Below the pieces are notes generated by a model, which was not told where the DNA came from, made no database searches, and saw nothing but the letters and a program-made list of their open reading frames with translations. The position numbers and the translations under genes are program-made. DNA of 64,000 nt from Basidiobolus meristosporus CBS 931.73 (lineage: Eukaryota; Basidiobolomycota; Basidiobolomycetes; Basidiobolales; Basidiobolaceae): the NCBI GenBank assembly GCA_002104905.1, contig MCFE01000049.1, forward strand, positions 124,001-188,000, written 5' to 3'. Positions 56,193 through 64,000 of the stretch are shown here, in pieces. Positions within the stretch are counted from its first letter, which is position 1. Every line of letters begins with the position of its first letter.

Positions 56193-57533
56193 TTAGATTT
56201 GACCAAGAAACCATTTTCTAACTATCGCACTTCCGCCGATGATGGGGTGGAGCAGGACGTAGGCTAAGAAGTATTCCAGACCCTTCCTACGGCCTTCGAT
56301 GAAATCCGGGTTGAACCTTCCCACCGTCTTCTTCTCGGGTAGCTTCGGGATCCCTTTCTTGAATGGCTTGAAGTACTTGATGACCAGTTTTCTTAGCATC
56401 ACAAACTCCGAGTACCGCTTCTTGACCGTGATGCTACCGCCCCGAGAGGTTTTCGTTATGCAGGTATAGGCGGTGTACGAACCGACCCCTTTCCCTATCT
56501 TCACCGGGTTGGTCACCGTCACATCCTCGGCGAATACCTCGGACTGATGATAATTCTCGTATTCGAAGTTCGCCTCGACCGGGGAGAGATCCGGCGTGGA
56601 GTATTCGCTCTAGGTTTCGAGGTTAGGCTGGTTAGTACAGGAAACATTCGGTGGAGGCAGCTTTCGCGGGTTCTAATTACCACGTTGTCATCCAATCGTG
56701 CATTTTGGTATGAAGCCAGGGATAAATTCGAGTGGTTGTGTCGGTTCCCAGTCTCGTAAAAGAACTCCTCGCTTTCCTCGTCGCTTTCCTTGTAAGAGGA
56801 CATGAGAAGGAGCGCGCTAAGCTTGCTGCTCAGGGCCAGGTTTGTTTTCCGTATAGGGGAGATGTCGTCGGTGAGAGGGTCCAGGAGCTGCTCCTCTTTC
56901 GCCATATTGGTTGGGCTCGGTTTGCGGAAAAAATCACAGTCGGCTAGACAATCGGTAATCCCCGAATTCAAGGTACCCACCTGGTTTTTGATGACTGGAA
57001 AGAAGCCCGGTCAGTTGAGCCGTGAGGAAGGGCCAGTGACAGATAATTACCCTCTATGGCCTTGTTTAGGGTTTGCTCAAGCTCTTTGATAGTCAACTCC
57101 ACTTCGGTCGCGTACTGTGCGGTGTACTCTTTGTCCTTCAGGTTGGAGTACATCTGGTTCAAGGTCTTGATATCCTCGCACACCTGCTTCCGAAGCTCTA
57201 GAACTAATAGGAAACGCAGGTTGGGGTGAGAAGAGGCAGGAAATTGCACGGAAAATGGGGACTACCTTGAAGGCACGAGGAGAGATTGTTGATGTCGGCG
57301 TTCATCAAAGTATCCGAATCACAACCCTCACCACTGCGAGATTTCGTGAGATGCTCGAGGGAGCGTTTCCGGATCATATCATCCGAGGTTTTGTGGAGCA
57401 AGACTGGGTCGAGGAATCTCGTGAGTGGCCTGAATCATGGGGGAGGGGGGGGGGTGAAAACCATCGACTTACCATTGACATGACACGAAATATCGATGAA
57501 CTCTTGAACGTTGTCACACAGTCTGTTCGTCAT
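56193..57533 (-). CDS. YPT35: Ypt35-like PX-domain protein
   Basis: PX domains bind phosphoinositides, mainly PI3P, on endosomes and vacuoles. Yeast Ypt35 recruits the lipid-transfer protein Vps13 to such membranes. Exons: 57,533-57,473, 57,403-57,266, 57,203-57,051, 56,943-56,681 and 56,609-56,193; phases agree, total 1,032 nt, 343 aa. The PX domain fills the last about 120 residues: VGSYTAYTCITKTSRGG, VKKRYSEFVMLRKLVIKYF (the basic RYSEF motif), IPKLPEKKTVGRFNP (the Pro-rich loop), and EGRRKGLEYFLAYVLLHP. The first about 120 residues are an extra helical region (CEDIKTLNQMYSNLKDKEYT, ELEQTLNKAIE), probably a coiled coil, then an acidic Ser-rich linker. Yeast Ypt35 (214 aa) is shorter. Intron 3 is about 107 nt and its acceptor was chosen to keep the frame. 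Intron 1 has a long C-rich tract. Confidence 0.82.
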
Positions 57534-59171
57534 GAGACTAGATGCTACGAGGGCTGCTATGAACGAAAGATAACTTTAAAGGGGATAACGAAATAGGAAA
57601 ATGGGAACGAAAGATGGCGAGAGGGTGGAAGGCGATTGGAATCCACAATAAAAGGGAACAATTCGAATGAAAATATCAGAATCACCCACTTGGCAGACAA
57701 ATACCATCCAGAAGAGGAGCAATAAATTGCCTTTTGATCAAGATGATTTCTTGGAACCTCAACCTTATTGGTAAATCCTACAATAAGTTTAATTTCCTCT
57801 GCACATCGAAATCCGCACAAATGGAGGTTCATGCGTGCGGCCGATTGATAAACAGATGAATCATCGTTCATTTGTCGTAGGCGCGCCTCAACAACAAATA
57901 ATGGCTTCAGATTGCGTTGGAGACAAAGGGGTTTGTTGTGGGCGAAGCGAAGAAACCATGGAGTTCGTGGCAAATACAGAGCAAGGCGTTCCATTTTCCG
58001 AATCAGTCAGATGACAGATACACGTCTCATCCGCACTAACATTAAATACAGCGCTGCCAAGAAAGGCCGGTGGTTAACGTAGTATTGTGGCCCTGTCCCG
58101 TACCCAGCCTCCCTCCAGCCCCGATTTGCCGACCAGAACGCCAAGATCCTTTCCTCCATCGAAGGGCCTACTGGCTGCAGGCCTCGCCTGATGCGCTTCG
58201 CTCACCTGGCGTTATCTGCTCTTACCATCAAGCCCATCTAGATGCTGACGATTGGCTTGTGAAAGGTGGGACAGATTCTTTCCAGAGAGGTTCCCGCCCT
58301 GCCCGAGCCAATCACAGCTGCCAGTCCAGTTGGTGAGCTCGCCCTCTCATCGTGATACTCGGTACACGCTCTCGAGAATCCCACCCGCGCTGATTGTATG
58401 TCCAACCTGCTTGGTGGCCACTCTTGCGTCAATCCTCTACCAGCGCTGGTATCCGATGCGATGCACATGTCACCCTTGCACAGAGGTCATACTAGTCTTT
58501 GGATGATGTCCATTTCCAAGTGCGGTAGATCCCAGTGGAGTTGACTCGGACGGTGAGCTAGTGAGCCTGAGCATTGGCCAAGTTTCAACCCGTCTAGGTC
58601 CAGCCTGGCCATGTGACGGCTGGCGGTGTCTGTCGGTCTGCTTTAACTGGGTGATGTGGGAGCCGACGGCAGTTGAATCAGCACTCGGTGCGTGGCTTCC
58701 GCTACATTCATTTGCTAGTGCTCCCCAGGGCAATGCACTCGTTACTCAGATGCAACTGTCCTCTGATTATTAGGGCCGCTAGCCGCCATCAATTAGATCT
58801 GCCGAAGACATGTTGGTAGACAGCCGCAAGGGCAGTGACAATACAAACACGACCGTCCATATCCCGTGTGTATACTCAGCTGGACATTGCGCACACATGA
58901 AAAGAAGTCTCGTGCATCGGGACAGTTTCAAATTCAAGCGAGAGGCAACATCTGGTTAGTGTCCATGATGCAGCAACGGCGAGCCCAGGGCATGATTTTG
59001 GCCCTCGGTGGCTTTATTTTCCTAGACTTCGATCTGCCATTGGCCCTGCGTCAAGTCACCTGCCCCTCGTTGGAGGAAGCAGTATTGTTTAGACTTTATA
59101 AAAGCCCGGCCGTTACGATCACACCAGCTCCAGTTTGCCTCTGCCGCACCTACTCTTTACCAGTTATTATC
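57534..59171. other. Divergent promoter region between the PX gene and the Stf2-like gene
   Basis: 1.6 kb without a recognised gene. A minus-strand frame of 145 codons at 57,994-57,557 lies directly upstream of the PX gene start and could be 5' leader sequence. Frames at 58,070-58,773 overlap on both strands and show no known motif. Confidence 0.45.
59094..59103 (+). promoter_or_regulatory. TATA box of the Stf2-like gene
   Basis: CTTTATAAAAG lies about 70-78 bp upstream of the ATG, a strong match to TATAAA, typical for stress-inducible genes. Confidence 0.65.
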
Positions 59172-59509
59172 ATGACTAGAACCAAATCCAGCACCTCTTT
59201 TGCCGCCCTAACCGGAGAGCGCCACTTCAATAGGTATTCTTGGGCGATGTGGATTTCATGAATGCTCTCGTTCTCATTGTTTTCAGATCAGGGTACCAAG
59301 ACCCTAGGGGGCTTCCAAAGAAAGAGGGAGCTGGCGGCTACAATTGGGGCCGCCCCACCGACGAGATTGCTGCCATAGGAGACCTAGACGCATTCGCGAA
59401 TTCGTACCCCTGGGAGGAATATGATGAGCAGCCGACCAGAAGACGCTCTTCCGAGGCGAAAATCAACACCATGGATTCCAAGGTGTTCGAAAGCCTTCAC
59501 GGCCACTAG
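59172..59509 (+). CDS. STF2: Stf2-like small protein (HABP4/PAI-RBP1-type family)
   Basis: Two exons, 59,172-59,233 and 59,287-59,509, separated by a 53 nt intron (GTATTC...TTTCAG); 285 nt, 94 aa. It starts MTRTKSS like yeast Stf2/Stf1-type proteins and has the core block GLPKKEGAGGYNWGRPTDEI, the Gly/Asn/Trp-Gly signature of this family, followed by an acidic tail (YPWEEYDEQPT). Yeast Stf2 (84 aa) was described as a factor stabilising the inhibited F1Fo-ATPase and is also a hydrophilin linked to desiccation tolerance. The family contains RNA-binding members. No signal peptide or transmembrane segment is visible. Which role applies here cannot be told from sequence. Confidence 0.85.
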
Positions 59510-60331
59510 GCCGAGCATGGCTTTTGATTTGTCTAAATGTTAAATTCCCCTGTACATTCCCCTCCCCAACCACCGATCAGATCTTGAGCATGTTCACATT
59601 TGAAGTGCAATATTGGATATGAGCCATACTTATCTGCCGTCCTCAATAAACTGCTCCGAAGCGACCAGCTTCTGAAGCAAACCCAGCCAGCCTCCCCATG
59701 TCTCTTGGCCATCCTGAAGCAGCGCTGTTGGCCACGAGCATTCATATCATCACCACTGGCCACCAAGCCTCCCAGTATCTCTTCGCACACACTCACCACA
59801 CTCAACTGTGCAACCCGATTAGGAAAATCGACTCAGGAAGCTCCTCGGGTGACGTTGAAACCTCTCCTGTCAGCCAATCACACGGCAACATCAACTCACA
59901 CGACTACGACCATGAGAATCGCATCGTCACGATCACGAATGCTATGGCACAATGGCTCGCTTGCATTTGTAATCTAGCACGGGTCGGAGGGGCTCTGATG
60001 GCCACCGCCCGGTGTACCTTCGAGAGCCAGTGGGAATGACCCCACCGGTTCCATGATGAGCAGGCATTTGGGAAAATTGGATATATATATTATAATTGAG
60101 GGAGGAGGGAGATATTTCAAGGAGCGCGTGTCAACCTGATCAGGCTGGCAGGTCCGAATCTATAGATGAGCTCTACAATTAAGAGTGAATATGACGGGAT
60201 AAGTGAATACAAAAATGGATCAACTGAGGCTTGGCCATCCGGCGTAGAAGCATCGAGTAATAAAATAGAAAGGCAGCATGGTTGGTGGGGCGTGATGCAA
60301 TGGGTGGTTGGGCCGGTCCTAGCATGGGTAT
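59510..60331. other. Convergent 3' flanks of the Stf2-like and hydrolase genes
   Basis: 822 bp. Two overlapping plus frames (59,600-59,977 and 59,698-60,039) are open for 125 and 113 codons. The second (MSLGHPEAALLATSIHII, then QYLFAHTHHTQLCNP) looks somewhat protein-like but has no recognised family. Confidence 0.4.
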
Positions 60332-61980
60332 CTACGAGCGGACGCAGCGTCGGATATTCTCGACGATCTCGTTCTCCTCCTTGGGGCTGAACAGGAACGA
60401 CGCGTGGTCCAGACCGGAAAACACCCGGCAATGAACATTCGTGTCGTTAAGATACTGCGCAACGGCCTTCGTCGGCACCAACAGGTCATTTTCCGACAGG
60501 TAGACAAAGGTCTTCTTCGGGATGCTCACGCGGTCGGTTAGCAGCAAGGAGTGGAACCAGACGAAATACCGGCTGATGAAGTTGCTGATGAACAGCTCCT
60601 TGGATGCGTAAAAATGCAGAAAGTGCTCTCGGGCGGTCTTTGGCACGCGGTAGACGAAGTTGTAGGCGACGGATGGGTAGAACAGCAGGAAGCATATCGG
60701 GTCGATGAAAAAGGCGCTTTTCACCCGTTTGCTGTGGTGATTCACCATCCAGGACACCACGATGGTGCCAAGAGAATGTCCAACGAAGCAGGCATTGTTG
60801 AACCCGTGTGCCTCCAGCATCATCTCTATTTCACGACCAAGCTCCTCCATCGATGGTGCCTCTTCAATAAACCTCATGCTTACATAGGGTAGCTCTACCA
60901 GGAACACTGGTTGGCCTAGCTTGATCAACTTCCAGATGAACATCAAATAGCAGCCCAGACCGGCCCCAATCCCATGGATAAATACGATAGGCTTCGCCTT
61001 GGTGCTTCGCTGTCTCGAGCTCAGGCCGAACCAAGATTTCGCAGGGTCATAATACCAGTATGGCAAAGCATACTTCTTGCCGCCAAACTCCGCCTTCAAA
61101 TCAAACTCCAGCGACTCTGACCAGAAACTGGCTTGCTTGCTTTCATCTTTGGTGAAGTTACGGAAACCAAGAAAGCTCAGTAGGAACTTGGAGGTGAAAT
61201 CCACGGCGAACACGCACTAGACAAGGTGTTGCGGGGTGAGTACAGAGTTAAAAAGGGCTCTTTAGCCATCAGGTACGTACTGTATAAAAGATTAAGGGTC
61301 GGTGTATAGCATTCACCGGGTCTATGTTCAACCGAATGCATTTAGCTTTAGGGTTGTACCCAGGTGGGAATTTGATACCCTTTTCGGCCTCAATTAGGTA
61401 GACCATTTCGTTGAGCTCCTGGACTATTTCGGGATCCTTAGCCAAGGTCTCGAACGAGGTTGTGAAGAAAACCCAGCTCAACCTTTGGAATTGGGGCAAA
61501 GCCGTGTGAGTTACTCGGTTGACAGGACGTGAAGTGGTAGGCTTACCATGCGACTAGATTCTCTCGATATATATCGGCCATCTTGGTTTTGTATTGGCCG
61601 TTGTCAAACCAGCTCTCCAGAAAGCTGTCCACATCGACAACCTGGCTCAAACAGCTTTTCAATAGCTCCATACGCTTGGTTTTGGGTAAACTAACGGGAG
61701 GTCTTATCTTCTGCAATCTGCTGCGAGTGGACAGAAACCAAAAGTAAAACAATATCTCGAAAGCAAACCACCAGTGTATCAGTTGAACCAAATGCCCCGG
61801 TACGCCGGGTAGTAAAGGTAGTTCTTTAGGTGGGCTGATGCTACCTCTTGAGTATAAGCAGTATCCAAAGTACAGGAACGAGGTTACTGTGACACTGGAC
61901 AGTCCCACGACTGAGAGTCTGACTAGGAAGCGGGAAAGAGGAGAGTCGGGAAACATGACGGAGATGGAGTAGTGGAGCAA
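60332..61980 (-). CDS. Membrane-anchored alpha/beta-hydrolase
   Basis: Exons: 61,980-61,547, 61,482-61,281 and 61,216-60,332; introns 64 nt each; 1,521 nt, 506 aa. The first about 110 residues hold two hydrophobic segments (LSVVGLSSVTVTSFLYFGYC and LVQLIHWWFAFEILFYFWFL), so the protein is probably anchored in a membrane. The hydrolase fold is in exon 3: oxyanion-hole motif FIHGIGAGLG (about 291-300), nucleophile elbow GHSLG (Ser about 360), acid in YLSENDLLVP (Asp about 456), and His in GLDHASF (His about 483). The catalytic triad is therefore complete. The substrate is unknown; a lipid or ester is likely for a membrane-bound member. Two in-frame ATGs compete: 61,980 and 61,956 (MFPDSPLS). 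A TATA-like box only about 25-30 bp before the first favours the second. Confidence 0.9.
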
Positions 61981-62003
61981 AAATCGGATATTTCAAGAAA
62001 GGA

Positions 62004-62012
62004 TTATATATT
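62004..62012 (-). promoter_or_regulatory. TATA-like box of the hydrolase gene
   Basis: TATATAATC on the minus strand, about 24-30 bp upstream of the first ATG and about 50 bp upstream of the second. Confidence 0.45.
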
Positions 62013-64000
62013 CACTGGCTGAGCAATAAATAATCCGGCGACTCAGCGAGGTAAAAACACCCAGGCTGTCTTAGGAAAAGTATGTACACGCACGTTTCGG
62101 TAGGAGATATAATCACTTTACCACCTGCGACAATCGCAACCAGATGTCTGTAAATGGCTTTCCTTTTGGTGTAGCTCGATCAAGGTTGGTGGGTGGGAGT
62201 CGTCCGATCACAAACACGAATGGCTGTGCTATCTATGCTGACAAGGAGGGAGGGAGGTAGGTGTTATATATTGAAAACAAGTCGGATTAAAAGCTGCCAC
62301 CGCTTACATCCAAGTGTATTTATACATCCGAACAGCCGATCAGCTCGGGCCAATCACCGTCGCCTGTGGGTACACTGAAAAAAGAATATTTCAAACTCCT
62401 TTGTGTGCCATTAAATAAGTACAATACATATTGAGAGGAAGAGCTGGCCATCCATATCTAGAAAGAAGTCACCTGGTTGGTTCACTGAGACCATTACCAA
62501 ACATTGAGATGGCAACGCTCTTGAATGGAGCCATCACATCGTCAGCTACACGCAATGTTGGCATCAATGCAAAGGGCCATCAGCCCACCATATCAGCGCC
62601 TGCCGAGTGGGCCGATACACAGGACGTTGGGAGCAATCTGCAGTAACAAGAGCCTCAATCCCCTGTACCTTGCAGCGGGTATGTGTAACCCATCACCGAT
62701 TGTAGCGAACACTTTCACGTGAAGACAGCATCTGAGGCACCTCATGAATACGCGGAGATTAGGCAGAGCAAAGCTGTATGGTGGCCAAGGTCAGGGTTTG
62801 ATGTCGATTTCGGTAAAATTGATTTCCGGAAGGAACATGTTCGATCATAATCTGCTGCCAGATACAATCTACGCAGAGGAAAGCAGCTTACATGTCTACA
62901 CATGCTAAAAACAGTGCTGCACACTTTTCCATGGTCCCTCAGTTCTCCTGCCAATCAGTAGGTAGAGACATGTGATTTCAAGGTAATTTGACCAAAATCA
63001 ACCCCGCTCCATTGGCCAAGCTCCCAAGGAGACTCTCGATTGGAGGAGATGGTTGGTCTCAAATTGGATTAATGTTACTTCACCATAGTTGAGGTTGTCA
63101 GACTCTGGACTAATCTATGAGCTCCTTCATTTGGGCTGACAGTGTGGCTCGATATATCAGGTGGGAGAGTACGGTTTCGCTATCTAATGGCGGCCAGCCT
63201 CATCTGAAGCTTACTCAACATTGTTCCTTTATGTAGGCTGGTTGCTACATCTCGACAGGCCCCACCCGTCTCCAGGCCCAATTGTTGAGTGGCATTTGCC
63301 AAGCAGAACATAGGGTGCTCAGAGCTACCACAGGCTAGGTGTGATGATGCCGAGTCCAATGAGGCATGTATGATTGTATCAATCGAATATAGCTCCTGAT
63401 ATGCGAGCAACTGCAGGCTAATCAGACGGATTAAACTCGTTTATTGTTGAGAGCGATTTGTCTGTCTAACTATCGAATTGGCCTTTGGGGTCACTAAATT
63501 AAATGTCACGGTCATATGGCGCTCATTTGACTAGTCAGAGTCATGATATACATTGATTAGGAAATAGCCAGTGTGGCATCAGTGACCATCAATATCCGGT
63601 TTTTAGTATCCATCGTCTGCCAGCTGGGGCTTTGCCCACTAGTTGTGTAGTTGGTGGCCTGCCACTAAGATGTCCACACTTGGCTCGTAGAGGCCCAGCG
63701 TTCCAAAGAACGGGATGCGAGCGCTTAGATTTCATTGGGATCGGCGTAGACATTGCTGGCCTTCTGCACAAGTGGAGACAATGTAGTCACGTGAATGGCA
63801 TCATTTGGACGTTCTACAATTGATACGGATGCAACAATCCGGGTTGAAAGCATCTCAACACGAAGACAAGCATGGCAGAGGCAAAGCCATGGAATTTCCA
63901 TTTGGCGTTGATGCAGCAGACGCTTCTGTCCTCCGTATCTTGATTAGTATGACACCGCCATGAACACCACAGGATGAATGCAATATAACGGGAAATATTT
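62013..64000. other. Right end of the window, no gene recognised
   Basis: About 2 kb of host-like DNA with short frames only (60-76 codons). No domain, repeat or transposon similarity was seen. The left part is the promoter region of the hydrolase gene. Confidence 0.5.

Noticed and set aside
57557-57994. 145-codon minus-strand ORF upstream of the PX gene
   Set aside because: No recognisable domain and no splice link to the PX exons; probably leader or promoter sequence.
35270-64000. Biosynthetic or mating-type gene cluster in the gene-bearing half
   Set aside because: The genes are unrelated housekeeping functions on mixed strands, with no tailoring enzymes, transporters or homeodomain/HMG genes.

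Overview
The window is fungal nuclear DNA. The right half holds intron-rich genes with 45-110 nt GT-AG introns that encode fungal proteins (a Cyc8/Ssn6 co-repressor, an EB1/Bim1 homologue, a fatty acyl-CoA ligase, an Stf2-like protein and a Ypt35-like PX protein). The left half holds Ty3/Gypsy, Ty1/Copia and CACTA (tnp2) elements of types common in large fungal genomes. The species, or even the phylum, cannot be fixed from the sequence. An early-diverging fungus or a transposon-rich basidiomycete would both fit.

Region 1 (1-35,269) contains only transposable elements, stacked inside each other and AT-rich with very few CpG dinucleotides. The oldest layer is a set of decayed CACTA-type transposase copies on the minus strand. 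Copy B lies at 4,121-4,624 and 15,328-15,834, copy A at 15,835-17,019, 25,317-25,626 and 26,431-28,330, and copy C at 30,010-31,280. Copy B is split by a complete but dead minus-strand Gypsy element (Gypsy-3, 4,625-15,327). That element carries further insertions: a 1.28 kb solo LTR, an LTR inside an oppositely oriented LTR of the same family, a solo Copia LTR, and an LTR inside its own 5' LTR. Copy A is split by a small gag-protease LTR element (21,706-25,316), by a Copia element with both LTRs (17,020-21,701) at its left junction, and by a solo LTR (25,627-26,430). The left edge has a plus-strand Gypsy element (Gypsy-1) inside a minus-strand one (Gypsy-2). From 29.3 to 35.3 kb lies a patchwork of Copia fragments in both orientations. 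Several insertions have target-site duplications that can be read directly.

Region 2 (35,270-64,000) is gene-bearing host DNA with normal CpG content. In order: a leucine-rich-repeat protein (minus), an EB1/Bim1 microtubule plus-end protein (minus), a long-chain acyl-CoA synthetase (minus, intronless), a gene-poor 5.3 kb stretch, the Cyc8/Ssn6 TPR co-repressor (plus, 14 exons), a SCAI-family protein (plus, 15 exons), a Ypt35-like PX-domain protein (minus, 5 exons), a short Stf2-like protein (plus, 2 exons), and a membrane-anchored alpha/beta-hydrolase (minus, 3 exons). These are dispersed single genes with separate housekeeping roles (cytoskeleton, lipid activation, transcription, membrane contact, stress) and do not form a cluster. 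All exon models were built by eye from reading frame, splice sites and family conservation.

I found no novel multi-gene system. The most unusual features are the nested TE architecture with readable chronology, a gag-protease-only LTR element, a 340 bp inverted duplication inside a pol gene, a mosaic Copia tail, an LTR with CTTTAG/CTAAAG hairpin repeats, and an unrecognised ORF divergent from the CACTA transposase.
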